Source: Pirellulaceae bacterium | GTDB lineage: Bacteria > Planctomycetota > Planctomycetia > Pirellulales > Pirellulaceae | Reading direction: 5' to 3' | Assembly (NCBI GenBank): GCA_019636375.1 | Contig: JAHBXS010000001.1 | Span: forward strand, 186,001 to 250,000 | Length of the DNA: 64,000 bases | In this document: positions 26,447-34,621 of the stretch, one piece after another | Layout of the letters: every line of letters starts with the position of its first letter | Numbering within the stretch: the stretch's first letter is position 1 | Made by a program: the position numbers and the translations under genes | Notes under the pieces: generated by a model | Seen by the model: the letters and a program-made list of their open reading frames with translations, nothing else | Told to the model about the DNA's origin: nothing | Database searches by the model: none

Positions 26447-26899
26447 ATGGGACAATCACTTGTGCAAATTTACGTTCATCTGGTGTACTCAACGAAAAAC
26501 CGTTTACCATTTCTTAAATCTGTCGTCGAACGGAATCGGCTCTACGCATACCTCGCCGGAATCCATAAGAACCAAGGCTCACCAGCCTTGATCATCGGAG
26601 GAGTTGAAGACCATGTTCATGTATTGTGCCGCCTCGGGAAAACGATAAACGTATCCGACCTGATGCGGGAGACAAAAAAGGACTCTTCCTCATGGGTAAA
26701 ATCAGAGTTGTCGATTCCGGAGTTCCATTGGCAAGCAGGATACGGCGCGTTCTCGATCAGCCCCAGCCATGTTCCCGCTTTGACGGAGTACATTGAGAGA
26801 CAAGAAGAACATCACAGGAAAGTTACATCTAAGGACGAGTTCCGAAAATTATGTAAAAAATATGGTCTCGAGATCGACGAACGGTACTTGTGGGATTGA
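26447..26899 (+). CDS. REP-associated tyrosine transposase (IS200-like Y1)
   Basis: 150 residues from ATG 26447, with GGAG eight bases upstream; 26420 in frame is less likely. The N terminus SLVQIYVHLVYSTKNRLPFL, the metal-binding HUH motif in GVEDHVHVLCRL (about 53-64) and the C-terminal YIERQEEHHRK with the nucleophile Tyr candidate (about 117) match Y1 transposases of the IS200/RAYT group. Such enzymes cut single-stranded hairpins. It stands between two REP-like arrays and no tnpB follows, the arrangement expected of a domesticated RAYT and not a free IS200 element. Confidence 0.9.
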   Translation: MGQSLVQIYVHLVYSTKNRLPFLKSVVERNRLYAYLAGIHKNQGSPALIIGGVEDHVHVLCRLGKTINVSDLMRETKKDSSSWVKSELSIPEFHWQAGYGAFSISPSHVPALTEYIERQEEHHRKVTSKDEFRKLCKKYGLEIDERYLWD

Positions 26900-26926
26900 T
26901 GGTGTTTTGTCTTGTTCATATTTAAT

Positions 26927-27483
26927 GTCGCTGTGTTAAACCCCGTTGGGGTTCGCGCGTAATGGGTGGTCTTGTTCCCAGGGTGCGCTGCGCGACCCTG
27001 GGCTTTGATATCAAACCCCGTTGGGGTTACGGTGCCTGTTGGGCTTGGGAGCTCGCTGAGATTGGGAGCTCGCTGAGATTGGGGGCTCGCTGAGATTGGG
27101 GGCTCGCTGAGATTCGGGGCCGCTGAGATTCGGGGCCGCTGAGATTCGGGGCCGTTGGGATTCGGGGCCGTTGGGGGTGGGGTGCCCATTGGGTTGGTAG
27201 ACATTCGCTGCATCAACCCCGAAGGGGTCCAACAACACAGCCCAGGGTCGCGAATCGCACCCCGGGTTCGCACGGAAAACCATCACACCAACCCTGAAGG
27301 GGTTGCAAATGACTCCGTGTTGAACCCCGTTGGGGTTGGCACGCAATGGGTGGTCTTGTTCCCAAATTGCCCTGCGCGACCCTGGGCTTTGATATCAAAC
27401 CCCGTTGGGGTTCGTCGTCGACCGTTGCATTGAACCCGGAGGGTTTAAACATCACAGCCCGGAGTCGCGAATCGCACCCAGGC
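26927..27483. repeat. Right REP-like array flanking the RAYT gene
   Basis: Same palindromic units as the left array: AACCCCGTTGGGGTT at about 26939-26953, 27014-27028, 27323-27337 and 27397-27411, and CCCGG/CCGGG hairpins around TCGCGAATCGCACC. From 26976 it repeats the left array in order, with small differences and with an expanded tandem stretch in the middle. Confidence 0.85.
27046..27176. repeat. Short tandem repeat inside the right array
   Basis: Four units of a 17-base motif (TTGGGAGCTCGCTGAGA, with A/G changes) from 27046 to about 27113 pass into about five units of a related 14-base motif (GATTCGGGGCCGCT). The left array has only about two such units (around 25936-25972), so this is a local expansion. 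Confidence 0.8.
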
Positions 27484-27571
27484 TGTTTCGGTGAACCGAC
27501 TCTGAGGTATGTTACCGCAACATGAAGTTTCCGACCATATTCAAGAGTTTTTTCGGCGATTCTTACCGCAA

Positions 27572-30193
27572 TCACAACAATTGAATTTCGATTTTGTCGT
27601 CGCGTTCGATACGAATCGAGATGTTAAGCTTTTTCAAAACCTCTTCTTCCAACGAGACTACTTGACAAAACAACGGTGAATCTGCGGCCAAAAAATCGCC
27701 TTGCCAAACATCGTCTTGCTTGGTGTGACTACTGGGAAATAATTTTACCAAATGCACGATTTGCCGCCAAAGTCGCAAGGGCAAATGGGTATGCTCTTGG
27801 AGGATTTCACCGACAAGAAACTTGATTTCAATTGAGTCATTTGTTTTTTGGAAGAAGATTTGTGTGGCTCTGAGTTTTTCTGCTTCGACAAAAATAAAAC
27901 GGACCAACGGTTGGATCAACCAAGAGGCCTTGTCCGATGGAAGCCGGTCTACAGGCGCGGGGTCCAAAAACGTTTCTATGTCCCAAAAATCGCTGCTTGC
28001 CGATGCCGGCCAATCTCTTCGGGGCGCCATCAAACGCCTCTCTGCACGGGCTTCAATGCGTTTAAAACTTGACGAATGAAACAATGGCATTTCATCAGCC
28101 GCTATCTCATTCAATTCAATCGACGGCTCGCAAAAATCCGCAAAAAATGCATCGGAAGTTGCACTAGCGACTTGCGTTTTGTGCCTTGGAGCTCGCCTGC
28201 CGAATTTGATCCGCATTTCAGGCGGGATGACGGGCAAGCGGCCGAGTTGCCAGCCTTCGGGCAACTCTACGGGCTGGACAACGCGATCAACAGAGCCTGA
28301 TTCATTGACGATCTCCCTTTCATCGACCGCCACATAAGCTGTAAATCGAGACAAGACTCGCGATTCCAACGAGGTTTCGATGATCTTGCTCTGCGCCGCT
28401 TCATCGTGCTCGCCGGAAATGGCGTATTGGTCCTCCAGCATCCGCACACGACCCTTGCCCCACAAACTGAGCAGAACGTCGTTGGTCGCCCCTTGGTCGT
28501 CCGCACTCATTGATACGTCTTGTCGCCAAGGGTTCCCCTGACGATCCGTTGCCGATAGTCGCACAGTCAAAGCGTCGTGTTCCGTCCGACCAAAAATCGT
28601 CACTGGGCGGTTGGTATACAGATCGCTCGATCCAAAAACAGGCTCGAATAGATCACCCGATTCGATCTGGATATTGGTCAACACGGGCGTGCCGATCTCT
28701 TGAGCCATCACCTGCAACGCAGCGTCCAATTGCATCTCGGATTCGACCAATTCGAAAGTCCCCCCCGTGAGCGTCGATAGCCGCCGCAACACACTTGCAT
28801 TGACCGCGCGATCGACACCCAGCGTGTAGATTCGCGGTCTCCGTTTGGAATCGGCGTCTTTCAATCGGGACAACACGAAATCTTCACCTGTGATTTGGCC
28901 GTCGGTGACCAAGACGATCGAGCCTTTTGATTCGCGGTTGCCAAAGAGCGCAATCATATCGAGGGCAAATTCGATCGCCGGGGCCATTTCCGTGCCACCA
29001 TTGACCGAGATATTATTGAGCCACTTGATTGCCGCAAATCGGTTCTTGTCAGTGGCTGTGATCAGGCTGGCACCTCCCATCGCCGCCTCGCGAAGCGACT
29101 TGGGATTTTGGATAAGTGATGGGTCGGTGAAACAGAGTTGTTGGTCGTCAAACACAATCAGACCAAACCGGTCTCGGTCGTTCAACGCATCGATCAGTCG
29201 GGCGATGCCGCGCTGAGCCGCCACGTATTTCCAGCCGCTCATGCTACCGCTTCGATCCAGTACAAAAACCACATCTCGGCCAAGCTCGTCAGACACCGAA
29301 ACTTTGGGAGGCGTGAGGTGGATCGCAAAAGTCCTTCGCCCATTGTTTTTCGACCGTTCCATTCGCCCTGCGGTTCGCAACTGGTCGCTGGCAATCGATC
29401 CTCGCAAGATAAAATCGCGATCGACTCGATGGCCCGGCTCGATTCGCACACGACAACGCTTTGCATCACCGTCCAAGACCACCGCATGGAGGCTGCTGGC
29501 CAAGTGCTCATGCCAGTCAGCGACTGGATTCAGCGATTCAAGATCAATATCCACACTGACGCTCAAATCGACAGGATTCGCGCAGCCCGGCAGCAACACG
29601 GGTGGCGTCACGTGCGAAGCGTCCGGCGCTTCGTCGGTGTCGGGAGTCGTTCCAGACCCAGCAGAAAATTGTGGAATCCCTAAACCAGAGGTATAGCGAG
29701 GGGCGACAACCAGCGGCATACGCAACGTCCACACCGAATTCACGACCGACAGTTGACCGACTGTGATCAACCGAATTCGAATCGCCTCTCCCGGTGGAAT
29801 ATTGCCGACCGACAGCGAAAACGTTTCACTGCGATTTTCCTCAAGCAACGCCGCCCGATGGCCGCGACGAATGGCGTCACGATACCGCTGCCGCGCCGCC
29901 GACCGCTCTTGCAAATCGGCGCGAATGATTCGCTCGCCAACTATCATCAAACAATCGACAACGGCCATCGTCCCCTCGATAGGAAAAACGTAGGTGGCCT
30001 CGATGGGTCGATCAAATGGATTGTAAAAAGTCTGCGTGATTTCTGTCCGGACTGCCAAACCGCGAATCTGTGTTTGATAACCGAGGCCGCACATCGGCAA
30101 ATTGCCTCGCTCGGTAACCAACCGGCCGATCTCCTGCGAATCCAATGTTTCAACCTTGTCGTCAATTCTAGGCAGCACTACTTCATTCATCAT
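27572..30193 (-). CDS. VIT and von Willebrand A domain protein
   Basis: 873 residues. The VIT domain fills about 40-170 (TEITQTFYNPFDRPIEATYV, FPIEGTMAVV, EENRSETFSLSVGNIPPGE). A VWA domain follows at about 300-470, with the metal-site motif VVFVLDRSGSMSG and later VNGGTEMAPA and VLVTDGQITGED, so the MIDAS residues DxSxS, T and D are all present. No signal peptide or membrane helix is evident, so it is probably cytoplasmic. The start (ATG 30193, AGAGGTG upstream) overlaps the end of the MerR gene by 11 bases. The family resembles inter-alpha-trypsin inhibitor heavy chains; bacterial function is unknown. Confidence 0.88.
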   Translation of the reverse strand: MMNEVVLPRIDDKVETLDSQEIGRLVTERGNLPMCGLGYQTQIRGLAVRTEITQTFYNPFDRPIEATYVFPIEGTMAVVDCLMIVGERIIRADLQERSAARQRYRDAIRRGHRAALLEENRSETFSLSVGNIPPGEAIRIRLITVGQLSVVNSVWTLRMPLVVAPRYTSGLGIPQFSAGSGTTPDTDEAPDASHVTPPVLLPGCANPVDLSVSVDIDLESLNPVADWHEHLASSLHAVVLDGDAKRCRVRIEPGHRVDRDFILRGSIASDQLRTAGRMERSKNNGRRTFAIHLTPPKVSVSDELGRDVVFVLDRSGSMSGWKYVAAQRGIARLIDALNDRDRFGLIVFDDQQLCFTDPSLIQNPKSLREAAMGGASLITATDKNRFAAIKWLNNISVNGGTEMAPAIEFALDMIALFGNRESKGSIVLVTDGQITGEDFVLSRLKDADSKRRPRIYTLGVDRAVNASVLRRLSTLTGGTFELVESEMQLDAALQVMAQEIGTPVLTNIQIESGDLFEPVFGSSDLYTNRPVTIFGRTEHDALTVRLSATDRQGNPWRQDVSMSADDQGATNDVLLSLWGKGRVRMLEDQYAISGEHDEAAQSKIIETSLESRVLSRFTAYVAVDEREIVNESGSVDRVVQPVELPEGWQLGRLPVIPPEMRIKFGRRAPRHKTQVASATSDAFFADFCEPSIELNEIAADEMPLFHSSSFKRIEARAERRLMAPRRDWPASASSDFWDIETFLDPAPVDRLPSDKASWLIQPLVRFIFVEAEKLRATQIFFQKTNDSIEIKFLVGEILQEHTHLPLRLWRQIVHLVKLFPSSHTKQDDVWQGDFLAADSPLFCQVVSLEEEVLKKLNISIRIERDDKIEIQLL

Positions 30194-30890
30194 TCACCTC
30201 TTTGGGGTTGGAATTGGTTGATTGGGTTGAACGTTGACGATGGAGCTCGTCAAGTAACGGTTGTGCTGCCCTGCGAATTTTTTCCAGTTCCATTCCGGAA
30301 TCAAGCTCGAGTACTTCGAGCGTTGTATTGGCGTCGAGTCGGATTCTCAGAACAGGAGTGATTTGACTGCGGTCAACGACTTCTGCCCGACTGCTGCTTG
30401 CTCGCCGATCACTCGTTCTTTGCGGAACTCGTTTCCAAAACTCGTCCTGCGCGTCGGGCGGGCTGACTTGATTGCTCTCTGAACACGCAGCAGTCGGCGA
30501 TGAACTCGCAGCATCCGGCGACGCGAGCCGGTCCGCCAGTTGCTCAAAGTCGCTGGGTATTTTGGCGAGTTGTGCAAGTTTTGCTGCAGACAACCCCAAC
30601 AACTTTTGTTGGATGTCGGCGAGGGTTAACCCCTCGGCTTGCAGCCGTTTGATCGCAACCAATTGCTCGACGTGCCGGCGCGAATAAAAAGCGGTCCGGC
30701 CCCGCAGTTCCGCTGGCCGGTCGATCAATCCAAGCGTCGTGTAATAGCGAATCGTGCGAACATCAGGAATCGCCCGAATTCTGGCCGAATCCGCCGGTTC
30801 ATACCCGGAAACGTCCAGCGCGATTGCCGCCAGTTTTCGCAGTTCTTCGATAGGGAAAATCCGATCCATGCCCAAGCTTAACACTGTCAT
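30183..30890 (-). CDS. MerR-family transcriptional regulator
   Basis: 235 residues. The MerR winged-helix domain is at about 35-105: VRTIRYYTTLGLIDRPAELRG (in two parts, RTIRYYTTLGLI then RPAELRG), YSRRHVEQLVAIKRLQAEGL and TLADIQQKLLG. The C-terminal part is long and Ser/Ala-rich and ends in a beta-rich segment (VLRIRLDANTTLEVLEL), with no Cys-based metal site, so a metal sensor is unlikely. The start is either ATG 30890, inside an 11-base direct repeat, or ATG 30869 (MDRIFPIEEL). It heads a two-gene operon with the VIT-VWA gene and probably controls it. Confidence 0.85.
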   Translation of the reverse strand: MTVLSLGMDRIFPIEELRKLAAIALDVSGYEPADSARIRAIPDVRTIRYYTTLGLIDRPAELRGRTAFYSRRHVEQLVAIKRLQAEGLTLADIQQKLLGLSAAKLAQLAKIPSDFEQLADRLASPDAASSSPTAACSESNQVSPPDAQDEFWKRVPQRTSDRRASSSRAEVVDRSQITPVLRIRLDANTTLEVLELDSGMELEKIRRAAQPLLDELHRQRSTQSTNSNPKEVNDE

Positions 30891-30902
30891 ATAACACTGT
30901 CA
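30879..30902 (-). promoter_or_regulatory. Direct repeat and likely promoter of the MerR operon
   Basis: TGACAGTGTTA occurs twice on the minus strand (30902-30892 and 30889-30879), 13 bases apart. The upstream copy makes a TTGACA -35 box at 30903-30898. A weak TAAGCT at a 17-base spacing could be the -10, which would favour the ATG at 30869. The repeat may be the regulator's own binding site; that is inference. Confidence 0.45.
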
Positions 30903-31552
30903 AGACATAAAATCAGTGGATTTTATGCTGTTCACCGAAATTTCGCAAAATTTCGCGGTAAGAATGGTGACCGATCACGGAAATGTAGAGCAATTGTCCT
31001 CAATTATTACTCAACTTTCGTTGCCACCAATTTGCTTCCCAGGCAGTCCATATTTCGAACACTAATCGACACTAATCAACGCTAAGACTTGCCCAAGTGA
31101 TTAGTGGAAATCAGAGCAGATTAGCGTTTCTGAATTCTGTTTGGAACCTCTTACGCCATTCCAACTGAATCCAAACCGAGCATCTGAATTACTACGCTCG
31201 GCCAAGGCATTGCTATGACCCGTGATATCGCAGCGTCAGTCCGTGGACGTCTGGCCTATTTGGCGCGCGAAACGAATCGGCCTTTGCAGGACATCACACT
31301 TCACACTTCAAGTCGGGTCGGCGGAACCGAACCCGCTTTTGGCTTAGCGGAGCCGCCTAGTTCACCATTAGTAGGGCGGGGTGCCGACGGGACTACCGCC
31401 CGCGACCGGCGTCGGAGCCCCTTTCACACTTCAAACTTCTCACTTCAAACTTCCTCTGTCCCCGCCGCCGGTAGCGGCTATCGCTTCCCTTTGGTCGCTC
31501 CGCCGTCGACACCCCACCTCGCCATTCAGATTTGGATTAGTAAATCCCCTCT
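30903..31552. other. Intergenic region with low-complexity repeats
   Basis: 650 bases without a supported gene. 31290-31470 holds several CACTTCAAACTTC-type runs and GC-rich short inverted pieces around GGGCGGGGTGCCGACGGG. A frame at 31215-31556 reads through these and has no recognisable domain. ACTAATCGACACTAATC at about 31062-31078 is a short direct repeat. Confidence 0.4.
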
Positions 31553-33400
31553 TTAGGATTTCAATTGTTCAGTTGGAGGTTCGTTTTTTTCGTCGATATT
31601 TGCTTCGGTGGGTTCAGACGACGTTAACTCACTGCCGGATTCTGGAGAATTTTTATCAGACCGCGTGAAGAATTGTTCGGGAACAAAAGTCAATCCGACC
31701 AAGTCAATCTGATTTTGAGGATCCAATTCTCTAATACGAAGTCTTGCACCTGATGAATCGACGAAAAGGCCGACTGCTAATTCTTGGTCGGCAATTTGCT
31801 GACGTAGCCACTGGTCAATTGTCAGATCCTCAACGCCAGCGAGTTTGATACTGTAGAATTCGTTTAACGCCCTCAATCGAACGCTTCCTCGGAGAGGAAA
31901 TTCGACTTGCACAGGCCAATCCAAGACGGTTCGTTTGTCTGATGATAATCGCGAAAATATTCGGTCAACAATTTGCCGCACGCCTCGATTGACAACAACA
32001 ATTACATGATCGTCGGCTTCGATTCGAAAACTACCTTTGGGAAGTCGGCTTTGGTGATGGCGGACGACTAATGCAATCACAACTTCCGCAGGCAAAGCCA
32101 AATCCCTAATCCGCTTCCCGGCAACTTGGCTGTCTGCGTCGATATAATAGTCAACAATATCCGCATCGACCTCGTGCAGCGAACTGATTTCAAGCGTGAT
32201 CGGCGGCTCGCGCTTGGGTGGAACGTCCAACCGCAGAAACTGGGCCACCCACTTGAGCGTCGAGCCTTGCAAAATTGCGGATATTATGACAATAAAGAAA
32301 ACCACATCGAAAATTGTCGCGGCACCCTCGATTCCGTTCATCAGCGGAAAGATCGCCAAGGTAATAGGCACAGCACCTTTCAAGCCAACCCACGACAAGA
32401 ACAGCTTCTCGCGGTTGACAAAGCGCGTACGAAGTAGGCAAAAATACACGGCCAGTGGACGAGCAATGAACATCAAGACGATTGCAATTGCCAAACCCGG
32501 TAGCAAGACACCGACAAGTCGACTGGGGAAACTTAACATGCCCAACAAGACAAACATCATGATTTGACCAAGCCAGGCCGAAGCGTCGTGGAATGACTGA
32601 ATACCGCGGTTAAATGGAATTCGCCGATTCCCCACAACGATCCCTGTAAGGTAGGTCGAGAGAAATCCACTCCCGCCCAATTCCGCTGCCAGGCCGTAGG
32701 AAATCAATCCGAAAGCCATCGCCAGAATCGGGTAGAGACCTGCGACCTCCAGTTGGACTTTGTTAAGCGCCCAGACCGCCACGTAGCCGATCACCACTCC
32801 GATTGCCAGACCGACAATCAACTGATTCGCAAGTAAAAAAAATGCACCCCAGGCATGGGTGAGATTACCCGTTAGATATTCAATCAATCCAACAGTTAGG
32901 AAAATAGCCATAGGGTCGTTAGAACCACTTTCCACCTCCAGCGTATCCGCCAATGAACGCCGAATATGAATTCCACCGGCTCGCAAAATGGAAAAAACAG
33001 CCGATGCATCGGTCGAGCCGACGATGCTTCCCAGTAGCAATCCCAGCGTTAGGGGAAGATTGAGAATCCATGCTGCCGCCAAACCGGTCACGATTGCGGT
33101 GACAAACACACCCACGGTTGCCAATAGACCGGCAGGCTTCCACGCGTAACGAATTGCAGACAGGGGAGTCGCCAATCCGCCGCTGTACAAAATGATGACA
33201 AGGACTACGTTTCCAATTGCATAAGATAAAGAATAATCCTCGAATTCAATTCCCCCGATTCCATCAGATCCGGCCAACATTCCCAGGAAAAGAAACGCGA
33301 CCAATACAGGCATTCCAAGTCTGGACGAAAACTTAATCGAGAGAACAGCCAACAGCAGAAGCACGCTGCCAATCAAAATGATCGTATCGATCCAAAACAT
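31553..33400 (-). CDS. Potassium (or sodium)/proton antiporter with C-terminal TrkA-C domain
   Basis: 615 residues. About 12 membrane helices of the cation/proton antiporter fold fill residues 1-385, including GSTDASAVFSILR (the conserved Asp/Ser region), ESGSNDPMAIFLTVGL with the ND transport motif and SWVGLKGAVPITLAIFP. A TrkA-C (RCK_C) domain follows at about 405-490 (AGKRIRDLALPAEVVIALVV to VIVVVNRG), then a CorC-like associated domain, the CvrA/NhaP2 layout. Such RCK-tailed antiporters expel K+ or Na+ under nucleotide control. The gene lies 42 bases downstream of a PII-like gene and is probably co-transcribed with it. Confidence 0.9.
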   Translation of the reverse strand: MFWIDTIILIGSVLLLLAVLSIKFSSRLGMPVLVAFLFLGMLAGSDGIGGIEFEDYSLSYAIGNVVLVIILYSGGLATPLSAIRYAWKPAGLLATVGVFVTAIVTGLAAAWILNLPLTLGLLLGSIVGSTDASAVFSILRAGGIHIRRSLADTLEVESGSNDPMAIFLTVGLIEYLTGNLTHAWGAFFLLANQLIVGLAIGVVIGYVAVWALNKVQLEVAGLYPILAMAFGLISYGLAAELGGSGFLSTYLTGIVVGNRRIPFNRGIQSFHDASAWLGQIMMFVLLGMLSFPSRLVGVLLPGLAIAIVLMFIARPLAVYFCLLRTRFVNREKLFLSWVGLKGAVPITLAIFPLMNGIEGAATIFDVVFFIVIISAILQGSTLKWVAQFLRLDVPPKREPPITLEISSLHEVDADIVDYYIDADSQVAGKRIRDLALPAEVVIALVVRHHQSRLPKGSFRIEADDHVIVVVNRGVRQIVDRIFSRLSSDKRTVLDWPVQVEFPLRGSVRLRALNEFYSIKLAGVEDLTIDQWLRQQIADQELAVGLFVDSSGARLRIRELDPQNQIDLVGLTFVPEQFFTRSDKNSPESGSELTSSEPTEANIDEKNEPPTEQLKS

Positions 33401-33442
33401 TAATTTTACCGGTGTTTTCGCTGTGAGGCGGGGGCTGCGATT

Positions 33443-33796
33443 TTAAATCGGAAACTCACGTGTGATTATCTCGATGTGTTCGGTCAGCCCAACGGTTCGG
33501 TTCACAGGAATTTCAAGTGCAAAACCGGAACCGCGAGTTTCGTCGAGTTGCCCCGCCTCACAGGCTGACTGGAGGACTGAATCCGCGTGACGGCTATCGA
33601 CCAATACTAAAATAACATCTCGAGAACTAAACAATTCTAATCCAAAAAACGAAACCACTTTAGACAGGCCTACACCACGCCCATGCCCCAGAATTGTTGC
33701 CCCGGTAGCTCCGCTGGATAGTACGGAGTCCAGTACTTTGTTAGAACGCTCGATATCCACAACTACTAAAATCAACTTGAATTCTATCGCCATCAT
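33443..33796 (-). CDS. PII-like signalling protein
   Basis: About 117 residues. KLILVVVDIERSNKVLDSVL, then SGATGATILGHGRGVG and RDVILVLVDSRHADSVLQSA fit the ferredoxin-like PII fold, and a FALEIPVNRTVGL end matches the nucleotide-binding C-terminal strand of PII-like proteins. The canonical T-loop uridylylation site is not visible, so it is not a classic GlnB. The start is taken as ATG 33796; TTG 33808 is the alternative and neither has a strong ribosome site. It sits 42 bases before an antiporter gene, so it probably regulates that transporter in response to a nucleotide (inference). Confidence 0.78.
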   Translation of the reverse strand: MMAIEFKLILVVVDIERSNKVLDSVLSSGATGATILGHGRGVGLSKVVSFFGLELFSSRDVILVLVDSRHADSVLQSACEAGQLDETRGSGFALEIPVNRTVGLTEHIEIITREFPI

Positions 33797-34162
33797 AATT
33801 AAACGCAAAAAAGTTCTGACAAATCTAAAGGAATGTAATCATTTTAGCAGGCTAAATTATTCAAAACCTGGTGTTTTTAACACTGGCCAAAGAACTCTTC
33901 TTTTGCCCGCCCGTTTTTTTCGTTTGGCTCAATCATTCAACCGGATACCAAAATGTTTGTCAAGAGTAAGGGAGGTGGAGTAGAGTTTTCAAGAACTCAA
34001 TGCAAAAACGAATGAGTCGGCTGAATCATCATCTAATGACGATCCTGAAACTTTTCATCCACTGGAGAGCAAAAACAACTTCGCGATTCACGATAGCAAT
34101 GAAAAGAAGGCCGAATTTTCAATTTGTGCGAAGTTGATTTTCCTGACAAAGCCCTATTTAAG
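33797..34162. other. Intergenic region without recognised features
   Basis: 366 AT-rich bases between the PII-like gene and the broken Toprim gene. No RNA, repeat or supported reading frame is seen; the plus-strand frame at 33738-33983 starts inside the PII gene and has no domain. Confidence 0.35.
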
Positions 34163-34477
34163 TCACTGATCGCCGGACAAATTTGTCCAATCGCGAAGGT
34201 CAATATTTTCTGGTTGGCTTTTTAAGTTTGTCTTGTTGAGGCGAAAGACTTGTGTACCTACACATGAATCACATAGCCCCCACAACAACTCCTTAAACCC
34301 AGCTTCGCCCTCAGGATCATTATCGGCGAAGAGCAGGACTCGATTGTTGGCGACTTGTTTGGCGAAGCGGACGATGGCGTCGATTTGGGTTTCGGTCGCT
34401 CGGTTGCTGCATAGACCGACGGCACAAATGCCCAGTTCGTCCAAGCGAATCACGTCGTTCATTCCCTCAACGACAAT
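34163..34477 (-). pseudogene. Toprim-domain (primase-like) fragment
   Basis: The frame reads IVVEGMNDVIRLDELG, then RVLLFADNDPEGEAGFKELL. These are the two Toprim signatures: the catalytic Glu in VVEG and the DxD in DNDPEG. An in-frame TAA at 34480-34478 lies directly before IVVEG, and the only ATG (34462) comes after the catalytic Glu, so no intact protein can start with the whole motif. The N-terminal zinc and primase parts are missing. It is best read as a remnant of a DnaG-like or phage-type primase gene. Confidence 0.7.
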
Positions 34478-34621
34478 TTAGCGTGAAGCCTAACGATCTG
34501 CAGGACAAGCCATGCGGGATTATTACCTTTGAATTGGCCGAGTTAAAATTCGGGGTACTGGCGGCCCAGAATTCAGTATCGGCTTAAACGCGAATTTGTC
34601 GCCTTTGTTCTCGAAACATTT

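Noticed and set aside
27046..27176. Possible CRISPR array
   Set aside because: Units of 17 and 14 bases are directly adjacent with no spacers and no cas genes are near; it is a tandem repeat.
26011..27575. Minus-strand frames rich in Pro, Asn, Ser and Gly in the repeat arrays
   Set aside because: They are reads through the REP-like palindromes and tandem units, sharing the same peptides because the DNA repeats.
31215..31556. Small plus-strand gene of 113 codons
   Set aside because: It runs through CACTTCAAACTTC low-complexity repeats and its residues show no domain pattern.
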